Shown one piece after another: positions 22,011 to 32,289 of a stretch of DNA of 64,000 bases. The stretch comes from Paracyclopina nana (taxonomy: Eukaryota > Arthropoda > Copepoda > Cyclopoida > Cyclopettidae). The stretch covers positions 7,626,001 through 7,690,000 of the forward strand of contig JAGUCH010000004.1 in NCBI GenBank assembly GCA_019096065.1, in the 5' to 3' direction. The first letter of the stretch is position 1, and every line of letters begins with the position of its first letter. Under the pieces are notes generated by a model. That model saw only the letters and a program-made list of their open reading frames with translations, did no database searches and was not told the DNA's origin. Position numbers and translations under genes: made by a program.

Positions 22011-22157
22011 AATCACCTGGCCAAAAAGTACTCTTCAATAGTCTGTGGAGAAGCCTGAAGCAGATTAGCTACAACACAGGAATTCACTGCAGACAAAAAC
22101 CAGTTAGATCAAGAGGCTCAGGTCCTTTGGTCAGTCAAAAAACTGCCATTTTCAAAC

Positions 22158-23807
22158 ATGGTTCTTCACCTATCATTATTTACCTTTGTTGCCACCCTGC
22201 TAATGGGCCAGATGACAGCTGGCTTCCCACAAAATGGCATTCTGGATGGGTTGAGGAAGATCATTTCTGGCGAATCTGGAGGGCTGAATTTCAACTTTTT
22301 GGACAACATGGACATTCCTGATTCGATGGTGCCAGAAGAATTCAGAGTGATCAGGGCTGGCCTTTGTGGAGAAAATGTGTTTACCAGGAGTTGTGACTGT
22401 GAGCCAGGTTCTGAGCTTAGAACTATGGAGTTTCCACGTGACGCCACAATCAGCTTTAAAGAAATGAAAGACATTTTTGGAAAGTGCAGGCCAATGTGAG
22501 TGTCAAACCCCAAATACTCATTATTCTGTTCTGGCGTCATTCTTATTGCTTCAATTGATTTGCTTGTCAGTTTCATGATCTACAATAGTTTGAATTTGAA
22601 CTCTTTAGGGCTCATGTGAGCTAGGTTAAAATACGGAAACAAGTTCATGAAATTTGAACCAAATGAGAAGCTAGCTCACAAAATGATTACAAGTTTTAAT
22701 GTGAAATTGCTCAATTCATTAATTTGCACTTGTTATTTGTACGTGGACTAGTTCAATTTACGTAAACTAGTTCAAATTAAGTGAACTAGTTCAATTTAGT
22801 TCAATTTATGTGAACTAGTTGAATTTATGTGAACTAGTTCAATTTTTATGAACTAGTTCAATATATATGAACTAGTTCAATTTATTTGAACTAGTTCATT
22901 ATATATGAACTAGTTCAATTCTTGTGAACTAGTTCAATTCTTGTGAACTAGTTCAATTCTTGTGAACTAGTTCATTTCTTGTGAACTAGTTCATTTCTTG
23001 TGAACTAGTTCAGTTCTTGTGAACTAGTTCAGTTCTTGTGAGCTAGTTCAATTCTTGTGAGCTAGTTCAATTCTTGTGAACTAGTTCAATTCTTGTGAAC
23101 TAGTTCAATTCTTGTGAACTAGTTCAATTCTTGTGAACTAGTTCAATTCATGTGAACTAATGAAATTATAGTGAACTTGTTCAATTAATGAGAATTAGTT
23201 CAATTTATGTGAACTAGTTCAATTTTCATGAATTAGGTCAATTCATGTAGAATTATTCATATGCACTACTTATTTTTCCATTTAGTTCATTTAATGTATG
23301 GACTAGTTTTTATGTCATTTAGTGTAAGCGGACTAGCTCAATCTTTGATAATTGAAGAGCATTTAGTTTTTTTTTCAAAAATCCCTGAAAAAGCAATGTT
23401 TTGCAGAAAATTGAAATGCACAATCTTTTTTGATAACCATTTAACTTTTTTGCAGGAAATGCCAATGTCCTAATGGTAGTGAAATCCTAGTGACCATTTT
23501 AGGCTGTGAAAATGGAGGCGTGCCCAGATGTCGCTATGCTGGGGGCAAAATATACAACGATGGCCCCTTCGGTATGATGGACGATTTGAGGTGTGCCGAC
23601 TCTGCCAAGTCCATCAATGCTTTTGATTTTGTCACCGCCAAGTGGCAACAGAAAACGCCCGAATGCATCTGCGCCAATGGCATAATGCCACTGTGTGCCA
23701 AAAATGGCAAAAGAGCCACTTGTCCTGATGGAAGCTATGCAAATCGTACTTTATCTAAATTGCCACCTTACTTAGATGTTTGTCAGTCTGCTACTTTTGT
23801 AGAATAA
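22158..23807 (+). CDS. Secreted cysteine-rich protein 1 (CxC/DG family)
   Basis: Exons 22158-22495 and 23456-23807; 229 codons. A signal peptide covers residues 1-21. Cysteines come in pairs of the form CxC followed a few residues later by Gly (SCDCEPG, KCQCPNG), then FGCENGGVP-like, then a C-terminal block with CICANG and ATCPDG. The same order occurs in the three genes downstream, so this is one family. The intron splits the codon just before the CxCPxG pair and is swollen by a minisatellite. I do not recognise the family. An extracellular structural or defence role is possible but not shown. Confidence 0.85.
22735..23240. repeat. 19-bp palindromic minisatellite in an intron
   Basis: More than 20 head-to-tail copies of a ~19 bp unit, GAACTAGTTCAATTCTTGT, with near-perfect copies in the middle (22915-23150) and decayed ones at both edges. 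Each unit contains the perfect 10-bp palindrome GAACTAGTTC, so the array can form many small hairpins. Confidence 0.9.
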
Positions 23808-24173
23808 AAAAAATGTTCCTTTTGTTTTCTCTTTGTATGATTGTATTGAAAATAGTAATGGGTGTGTCAAAAAGTATGAACACAGTGGGGCAAAAGGGAG
23901 CTCAAACCCTTGAGCTGTTCACTTTGAAAATTATTCATCCAGATGAACTAGGAGTCAAATGTTATAACAATTTTTGGTGAGTGATAGTGAGTAAAAAAGT
24001 TCCATAACACAAGATGAGCCTGTTGCTAAGTGGTCACCAAGCAATAGAGGTGCAATTGATGCCACCACAAGCTCACTTGAAGAGCAACAAGAAGACCACT
24101 TGGTAGTGTAGCTGTGGTGCTCAAACTGATATTGGATTAACTTTGTTTGTCTCCCCTGAAACCAGCAGAAAAC
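23808..24173. other. Spacer between cysteine-rich genes 1 and 2
   Basis: No gene is supported. It holds the 3' flank of the upstream gene and the promoter of the next one. Confidence 0.5.
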
Positions 24174-24778
24174 ATGCTCAGCTTTGTACTCTCTCTAATC
24201 CTCTTCATCCTACCTCTGACAACAACAAGCATGGCCCAAAAATTTGATGCTGAAGAAGAAGAAGGAGCTCCCATCTCGGAATCGTTCAAAGCTCTCATTG
24301 AAGTCTGTGGCAATCCGGATGTCCCACCTCAAAATTGCACTTGTGACAAGGGAAAAATTTTCCCAGATGATATTGAAGATATTGGATTATGCAAGCCTAT
24401 CAAATGTACCTGCCCTGAAGATCCTGTGGAGAAAGTAATCACCTTTTTTGGCTGTGCCAATGGCGGATTTCCAGAGTAAGTGACTTAGTGTTTCGCTTTG
24501 TTAAAAGTATCGTCAAAAGTTTTAAAAATTACAGTTGTCCCATAATTGGTGATGAGACCAGTGACATGGAGGCACCATGGGACAATTACTTGTGTGGGGA
24601 TGGGACAGAGCTGAAGTTGGATCACGTGATCAACTCACGCATCAGAGGTGAATGTGTGTGCAACAATGGAGCCAAACCAGTTTGCAGAGCTACCAACCAA
24701 TTGGCCACATGCCCAGATGGAACTGAGCCTGAGGCTGATGTGGGATATCTGCCAGCCTTTTTCCAGGGTTGTGTATGA
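24174..24778 (+). CDS. Secreted cysteine-rich protein 2
   Basis: Exons 24174-24475 and 24535-24778; 181 codons. The start is the second in-frame ATG, which opens directly onto the signal peptide MLSFVLSLILFILPLTTTSMA. The mature part reads EVCGN..., NCTCDKG, KCTCPED, FFGCANGG, then after the intron CVCNNG, ATCPDG and a final GC. The intron interrupts the codon just before a Cys-Pro pair. It is the closest relative of gene 3: the coding DNA around the end of exon 1 is nearly identical between the two. Confidence 0.88.
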
Positions 24779-25323
24779 AAAAATAAAGAAAATTTATCAA
24801 AAGCACAGGAATCACTTTAAAAACAGGTTATCAAAAAATCCACTGAATACTTTATGCAACTGGGAGAAAATAATTCACTTTTTTATCAACTAAAATAGTT
24901 TAATCATGAATGTCTTATAAAGTCTTGATGTTCAATAAAGGGGAATAATTCTTTTAAAATTTAACTTGATACCCAAAATGTAGCTTTTTGATAAAAAATC
25001 TTAGGTAATTAAAGGTTTCCAGTGAAATTTGTGACCTTTGAAATAGAAGCCTATTACTAAAGAAAAAAATTACTCAATATATTAAAAATCACTCATAAGT
25101 GAATTTTTAAAAGGCTTATTGTCCACATAGTGAGAAAGTTGAAGAAGTTGAAGTTGTAGTATAAAAGAAACTTGTTACCATGCAATATATACCAGAAGCT
25201 TCTAGGCAAACATTTCAACCACACTCCACAAAAAAGTTGAATAAAAACCTTGATATCCAAACTTAAAGGTAATTATTACTATGAAGCATTCCGTTTTGTG
25301 GCTCTAACTTTGCTTGGTTACAG
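24779..25323. other. Spacer between cysteine-rich genes 2 and 3
   Basis: AT-rich with no supported gene. AATAAA-like sequences near 24937 and 25240 are candidate polyadenylation signals. Confidence 0.45.
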
Positions 25324-25906
25324 ATGCTGAGCTTGTGGCTAACTTTGCTGTCTTTAGCTTCTTCCTCCACTTTGGCACTACCTCAGTCTTTTGAAGAGGC
25401 CCCCATTTCACAAGCTTTCAAAGCTTTGGCTGAAGTTTGTGGAAATGACCAAACCAAACCTGACAATTGCACTTGTTCAGAGGGCAAAAGTTTTCCAGAT
25501 GACATTGCTGATTTGGGAGTGTGCAAGCCTATTAAATGTACCTGTCCTGAAGATCCTCTGGAGAAAGTAATCACCTTTTTTGGCTGTGCCAATGGAGGCG
25601 TTCCAGAGTAAGCGACAGTTTTTCAAAATAACTTAACGTTTCAATGTTTAACTTGATCAAATGGCATTTTTCAGCTGCCCTTTTAATGCTACTGTAAGAG
25701 CGCCTTGGGACAAGTACACCTGCCTGGATGGAACCGTGCTGGATTTTGCCCAAGTACAGAATGCTCGCATCAGAGGTGAATGTGTGTGCAAAAATGGAGC
25801 CAAACCAGTTTGCAAATCAACCAACCAACTAGCCACATGTCCAGATGGATCTCAGCCCACAACTGATGTGGGATTTTTGCCAGCTTTCTTAGATGGTTGC
25901 CCATAA
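25324..25906 (+). CDS. Secreted cysteine-rich protein 3
   Basis: Exons 25324-25607 and 25675-25906; 171 codons. A signal peptide covers residues 1-19. Same domain order, intron position and phase as gene 2 (NCTCSEG, KCTCPED, FFGCANGG | CPFN, CVCKNG, ATCPDG, GC at the end). The run VITFFGCANGG and its flanks match gene 2 almost base for base, whereas the second halves differ more. It is a recent tandem duplicate of gene 2 or is homogenised with it. Confidence 0.88.
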
Positions 25907-27003
25907 TGAAAATAAAAAAAAACATATATTGTCTGTGTAATGAAAGTTAAGTACAGATTTTTCCAATTGAAAGATAATCTTTAAAGTAAATCTGATGCCA
26001 GCTTAATTGTGTAATTAATAATAGAAAGCAATCTTTTGCTCAGTTAAAGGTTTTGTCTGACACCCATTTGAACACAGTACACACATAAGGGTACATTTCT
26101 GCCAATTATAAAGCACCAACTTCTTCTCAATTTCTCTTTTGGGAGGAATCTAATTTGGAGCAAAATTCACCACCAAAGCTATAATTGAGGAAAGTTGATA
26201 TTGCAACCAGATGAAACTATCCACTTCATAATGGCTGCATAATTTATGGCTCTTAAGTAAACTTTGCCAAGTGTAAAGAGCTCATTAAGAGAAAATTACT
26301 TCAGTACAGAGTTGAACCTAAAAAATTCTGATGACAATAAAAAGCTTACCTTTTTAAGCATTTTTATGTAATTACAAAAAATGATTATTGATCTATCTGC
26401 AGTGGCATCAAAATGTCAAAACTGAAACAACAAATTTTTAGCGTCAATGAGACAAATTAAATTATTCCAAAGCTGCCAAGTAAAAAGTTGAGTGAAAATG
26501 TTATTTTTTTCCCTGAAGGGATTGAAATCAGGTTTTCGTTGCTCACTTTACCCCTCGTTGGTCAATATTTCAAGCATGAATTCCCTGTAATTTTAGACTG
26601 GTTCTTCGAAAAAGTGGCCAGAACGTTCACAACAAACTTGCCACCATTTGGCAAACAAGTATGATGGTCTATGAATAACTTTTATTCTTGTTTTTAAAAT
26701 TGTACCAAAATTATGACAGAAAAATTAGCATAATTCTAACAATAACTAATTTATTTATTTGACTAAACAATCAATAGCCATGTCAATAAAAAACTCTTTG
26801 TTTACATTTCCCTTTCCGGAGAATACCAACAACAACAAATTAAGAATGGCGCCAAAATTCAAAAAGTGCCATTTGAAGCAGTAAACAAAAAACAAATACT
26901 AAGGTGAAGCAAGTTTCAGTCTTGTTGGGAAATAATGGCTGGTATATAAATGAAATGCGCTGGATTCTGCATCACTCCAGGTTTAGTCCAAGATCTAACC
27001 AGG
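25907..27003. other. Spacer with a short repeat related to an intron of the next gene
   Basis: No gene is supported. At about 26793-26868 it carries a ~75 bp sequence (CTCTTTGTTTACATTTCCCT...GCGCCAAAATTC) that recurs at 27667-27728, inside the second intron of the next gene. Confidence 0.55.
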
Positions 27004-28715
27004 ATGAAGATCATTTTGCTTAATTTAGCCATTTTGGCCTCCATGGCCACAGCTGTTCCTCAATTTGGGGGTCCAGCTGCAGCTTTGGGAGTCATTGCCA
27101 ACCTTTGTGGCAATGAGCCTCCATTTGCTTGCAAATGCTCTGAAGAAGAAGGCTCCAGCAACTCAGATGACACCGAAGACATTGGTAATAATTGACACAA
27201 ACTCTCTAAATATGACTTAACATTAAATTTGAAAATTGCACATCAGCTGATGTTGAGGTTGTCAATGGTCCTTTGCCTCCTTGTTTGCCCAAGGTTTGCA
27301 TTTGCCCAGATGGCAGTGAGCAACCATTGCCTGATTTGCCAGAAATGATCACCAGGAAGATAACCAAAATCTTGGACAAAGTGGCCTCCAGGTTGGCCTC
27401 CAAACTGACCAAGATCTGCAAAGATGGCGCTGATCCTTCCATTTGTGAGTGTGAAAATGCTCTAGCTGGTGAGCTGACATTTCCTGTGGAAAATGAGGTG
27501 GACATTGTCAAATGTAGGCCAACACGATGCTCATGTTCAGGCCAAGGTCCGGATGGAACTGATGAATGGGTCACTGTTCATCCTGGAAAAGTCATCTTCA
27601 ACCAAATCATGGGCAACATTTGCAAAATCAATAGTGGAAATGGATTGCCAGGTTAGAGCGCATAACTCTTTGTTTATATTTCCCTTTCCGGAGAAAGACA
27701 ACAACAAACTAAGCGCGCCAAAATTCAAATGCTTGCAGATTTGACTGCACTGGAGAATGAGGTTATTGTCACACCGAGTAAATGCAGGTGTGGTGATGGA
27801 TCAGAGGTGTCAGCACCTTTTGAAATCAAAACCATGAAAAGGTGTAAGCCCAACCAATGCAACTGCTCAGATCCAGACACAGGTGAAGACAGAGATGTGG
27901 AGGTGGACTTTGGCAACATGAAGGAGAAGCTCAAGTTTTTCAAGAGGAAGTTTGACAAATTGAGCAAACTTTGCTCAGATGAAAGTGCACCTGTGTCCTG
28001 CTCTTGCTCAGGTGCCAATGCAAATGAGACCATCACTCCTCCCTTTGACAAGCCTTTGGAAGTGCTTGATTGCTTGCCTAACAAATGCACTTGTGAAAAT
28101 GGAGAGGAGATCAGTGTCAAGCAAACCAAGCCTTTCAACCAATTTGCCAAAGTTTGTGGTAAATAGCTACAAAAAAATATCTTTCTTTTATCATGGATTC
28201 GAAAAAAATTCCTTTTTTTTTTCATTAAACAAGGAGATGACATGTTACCTGACACTTGCACCTGTGAGGATGGCACCACCATCACTCCCAATGAAGACAT
28301 CTTCAACAGCCCTGATGACAAGCCAACTGGAGAGGATGGAGGTCAAATAAGGAAGTTTATTAAGAGCTCTCGCAAAAAATTGAAGAACATTGTCAAGAAT
28401 TGCAGACCAACCAGTTGCTCTTGTCCAGATGGAAGAACTGAGATTTTCACAGCTTTTGGCTGCCTCAAGGGTGGCATTCCCAAGTGTGACAATGAGACAG
28501 GAGGAGGCAAGAATGGCAAATTGTTCTGCCAAAATGGGAAACGAGTGGAGGCTTTGAAGGCAGTGCTGGCTCAGTCCAAGGGCAAGTGTGTGTGTGAGGA
28601 TGGCATTGCACCCAAATGCCAGAATGGAGATGAGCCCAAATGCCCAGATGGATCTTTGCCTGATCTGGCTCTAGCACAAGTCCCAGATTTGCTTTCTCAG
28701 TGCAAAAATGAATAA
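27004..28715 (+). CDS. Multi-module secreted cysteine-rich protein 4
   Basis: Exons 27004-27184, 27247-27651, 27739-28158, 28234-28715; 495 codons, about 2.5 times the length of its neighbours. The start was set at the ATG that opens onto a signal peptide (MKIILLNLAILASMATA). It contains about nine CxC-x-x-G/D units (CKCSEE, CICPDG, CECENA, CSCSGQ, CRCGDG, CNCSDP, CSCSGA, CTCENG, CTCEDG, CSCPDG), then the family C-terminal block (FGCLKGG, CVCEDG, CPDG). Every exon junction after the first exon falls at codon phase 1, so exons could be duplicated without loss of frame. It looks like an enlarged family member grown by internal duplication. Confidence 0.87.
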
Positions 28716-29824
28716 ATCTGCTCTCCTTCTCTTATATAGCAAGAGAAATATGGCTTGCATATATCACGTGGGAAATGTCAATAGCTCTCATTTTTCTTAC
28801 ATTTGGCAAAAATGAAAAGAAAAGAAAACCTCTTGGAGAAGTGCACATTATTTCATACCTGTCAAGGAAAGCTTGAATTCCTAATCTTGAAAAAAGCAAA
28901 GGCATATAAATGCCTCTCATAATGTTGGATCGATTTCCCATCAGACATTTTCATAAGCTTTTCATGCAATGACAACCACAAAACAGAATGATATTCTTTT
29001 GCTAAGGGGCTGTTGATGTTAGGTTAGTTCCTCATTTGGCCGCTGCCACCTTAAAAAGGCGCCACTAGCAGCTGCAGCAATTTTGCTACAGTCTCTAATC
29101 GCACTCAGGACGGCGAATATTCCAATTCAAAATAAAAACGCTCTTTTCCGCCAAACGCATATAAGCGTGACGGCGCCAGCTGGTGACCACTTTCATTTCG
29201 CGACTTTTCTCCGAGGACCGAATCAGGGTGACCAGATGTGGCTATTTATAGCCAAAGTGGCTATTTTTGACCCATGTGTGGCTACGCAAATTTAGGCCGA
29301 ATAGCCATAGCCATTTGTGGCTATTTTTGAAAAGCCCAATTATTTGATATTTTTACTTAATAAACGCTTGAAAATCTGCAAAAAAAGTTAGGGAAAAAAA
29401 TTAAATTTGCAAAAACGGCAGACTTTTTTATATCTTTTGCCTACCAAAAAAAGGTGAAAATCATTATTTCACTTTTGATTTCAGCAACAAAAATCCCAAA
29501 AATTGGATCAAATTTTCATAATAATTATTATCATCATGAAAATTCCTAAAAATGTGGCTATTTTTTGGCAATTTGTGGCTATTTTGAGTCTTTTTTCTGA
29601 GATAGCCAAATGTGGCTATTTTAGAGAAAAATCTGGCTACAGCCCGCTCAAATTTTCTGGTCACCCTGGACCGAATAAAAAAGTCAAACAAAGCCTTTAG
29701 CAACAGCAGAAGAGGAAAAGCAATTGCTTTGAGCAACAAAGGTCATTGTTTCACTTGTCTACCTAGAACATTGGATAGAAGAAGCAGATAAATGAGTCAA
29801 CTTTGATAGTGGAAAACAAGCAAA
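28716..29824. other. Intergenic region holding a hAT-type MITE
   Basis: Apart from the MITE at 29224-29668 I see no gene. A short GC-rich patch at 29035-29215 precedes the MITE and may be part of the promoter of the channel gene. Confidence 0.5.
29224..29668. mobile_element. hAT-like MITE with 8-bp target duplication
   Basis: Termini are CAGGGTGACCAGA and TCTGGTCACCCTG, a terminal sequence familiar from hAT elements. GACCGAAT is present immediately outside both ends (29216-29223 and 29669-29676), the 8-bp duplication expected for hAT. The 445-bp interior repeats TGGCTATTT in both orientations and encodes nothing. Confidence 0.88.
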
Positions 29825-31849
29825 ATGGCTTCTTTGGGCGAGGCTGTCATCTCCAGGGCATTGAGACACAGTGCAGCTGAACAGGCATTCAGGCCTTGGT
29901 GGGATAACTTTGAGGATTTCCTCATTTATGGCCTTGTTTTATTGGGTAAGAGTCACATTTCACTCTCTAGTATCAAGCTTTAAGCATACTTGAGATATAG
30001 GAACATTTCTAAAAAACTAGTTTTTTATTATGAGCACATTTTGATTTAAGTTGGTATTTATCTTAAAGAGAAATTAGCATTGAAATAACTCAAGGCAAAT
30101 ATAGTATAATAGTTGAATAGCTAATAGGTAATTAAATATTGTATTATGAGTTTATATTCAATTACCTTGGCCTTGAAAGTAGCTATTCATTGATTTTTGG
30201 AGGTTTTTTTGTGACTAACTTGTGTGTGTATTCACTTTTCATCAATAATGCAACAAGCAATATGATTCACTTCCAGGTTTGATTGTACTCCCAACTGCAA
30301 TCATAAATAGCACCCCTCTGGATTGCACTTTATGCAGGGATGGCTTATGTCCAAATAATGGGAGTTTTAATTTTGACATTGAAGATCCTGGTTACAATGC
30401 TTGGTGGATCAAGAAGTATTGCACCTTTACAGCTGTGGACGGCTTTGTCCTCTATTTCCCATACTTTTTACTCATTATGGCCCTTGTGATGCTGCTCATT
30501 GAAAGAGGCTTTATTCAAGTATTCAAGGCTGGTCTCAAATTAGACGCTTTTTATAATCTCCTTGTAAGCGAATCCATTCTGGATACTGCTGTCACAACAT
30601 CAACAAATGACAAGCAACAAGTGACTGGAGCCAAGTTTCTGGAGCTGCAGGACACAAAAATGGTGTTTGAAGTTGCTCACAGTTTCAGCCAGAGCTCAAG
30701 CTACTTCTACTCTTACATGATAAGGTAATTACATAAGCAAAAAGCTCTTTTCAAAGGCTGAAATAATACCCTGTTCATCCTTCTCAAATTTTACAAGTGG
30801 CTAACCCAATTTGCTAACCAAATTCCTCTTTCAGAACTTCCTTGCAGGGGCTTTGAAATTGTATTTTTGATTGCAGGACTGTCGCTGAATTTATTGTGGC
30901 TGCATGCCTGCTTACTTGGTTGTGCCTTTCTGGTTTGCCCACAATCACCAAAGATGAGTACATTTATTGCCCAATCAATCAAGTCTACTTATACCAATGC
31001 TCGGGTCACCCTCAAAAGTTCTACCTGTATGTACTTTTTGCCACGATTGTCATTCTGGGCCTCTACTTATTCAGTTGCACTTTCAACATTTTATGGCTGC
31101 TAGTGCCACAATTTGGCAGCCTCAGTGGAGTCATGCGCAACTTTAGAAGTGAGTTTCGCAAAGCTCGGCTTGAGAAGGTGGGCCATGAAGCCATATCTGA
31201 TCAAGAGCTGCTTGGCGATTTGTATGATGTGTACTACAACAATCGAGATTTGAAACTCCTTCTGGATTTGTTGGCCACAAGCTCTGGCATTGCCCCATGC
31301 TTGAGGCTGCTGTGCTTGTTCGATCGAAATCTGCGCAAAATGGCTGAAGTGGCCAATTTGCATGTGAACTTGCACTATGACCAAGACAAGGACCGATCCA
31401 ATGCTGTGGTCAAGTTCGATGATCCACCAGCCATGAAGGATTTGTTTTCCAAAATTCCAGGTGCTCATTGCATCTACACAGTTGAGATTATTCCCTCAAT
31501 CACATCAGTAAGATAAGCATTCATTTACATTTAGTTCATTTTTTAAGCATTCATTACTTAGGGATCGATCCATGCTCTGAAGTACAAAACTGAGCGCCCA
31601 TTGGTGTTCTCGCCCAAGAAAATGATGCCCAAAACTGGCACAGGATCGAGGGACTTGAACAATTCTGGAGATGTTGAGATGGTGGATTTGGATCCAGTGT
31701 CTCGCAAGAGAACCAAGTTTAAGGACATTGATCCCACTGTTGAATACTCTTTCAGAGTCTGCACCCTCATCAATGGAAAGACAATTTCAAGGAAAATAAT
31801 TACCCTCAAACCACCTGCTGAAGACTCATCCCAACCCAAAGACATATGA
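29825..31849 (+). CDS. Pannexin/LRRC8-like four-TM channel protein with FN3-like tail, copy A
   Basis: Exons 29825-29945, 30277-30724, 30877-31507, 31562-31849; 495 codons. Four hydrophobic spans: about residues 33-52, 94-117, 190-212 and 238-265. Loop 1 carries C-x2-C-x4-C (DCTLCRDGLC) plus YC before span 2; loop 2 has YC and QC. This topology and the Cys pattern match the pannexin-like domain of LRRC8 and pannexin large-pore channels. The cytoplasmic part contains a helical block (LLDLLAxSxGxxPCLRLLCLF) similar in character to pannexin and innexin C-terminal domains. There are no leucine-rich repeats. The last ~100 residues resemble a fibronectin III fold (DPTVEYSFRVCTLINGK). Its partner copy lies 441 bp downstream. 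Family assignment is inferred from the pattern only. Confidence 0.8.
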
Positions 31850-32289
31850 AAAGCTTTACTCATTCCAAATTTGACCTTGCCGAAATTGTGCCTCAACTTA
31901 ATTAATCATGATCACATTACTCAGATTAAATGAAATAGATGCTACTTTAAAAACGATCTTTTAAAAATTAATGTTAAAATAAGTCTTACCTGAACCCAAA
32001 GAAAAACTTAATTTGGTCAGTCTTACAATTTTTTCGGAGTAAATCCAATTTAGAGCACCAAAACGAAAAAGTTTTCTCTTATTCACTTTCACTAAGCACT
32101 TGCAGCTGTTGCAGCTTCACTTAGTACTGGAAAATCAGTTCCAAACTTACGCGAACAAAAGTGGTCAAACAGTTTCCAAAAGTGCCAAACAAATGAAGCT
32201 AATCCTAAAGCGCTTGATGGCAGTCAGAATTTGTAAACAAAAGGATCTGATTTCGAATTTTCTCAGTTAAAAGAAGGTATTTTTGAAGC
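31850..32289. other. Spacer between the two channel genes
   Basis: It contains the end of copy A and the promoter of copy B. I see no coding sequence or repeat. Confidence 0.5.

Larger units (their letters stand above)
19411..22157. other. Intergenic region with repeats
   Basis: No gene is supported. The stretch 19,411-20,410 is plain AT-rich DNA. A foldback structure occupies 20,418-21,030 and degenerate tandem repeats occupy 21,585-22,010; both are listed separately. Confidence 0.6.

Noticed and set aside
22735..23240. CRISPR-like array
   Set aside because: Repeats are head to tail with no unique spacers, in an intron of a eukaryotic gene; it is a minisatellite.
29083..29739. Short frames on both strands over the hAT MITE
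   Set aside because: They fall inside a non-coding MITE with intact ends and target duplication.
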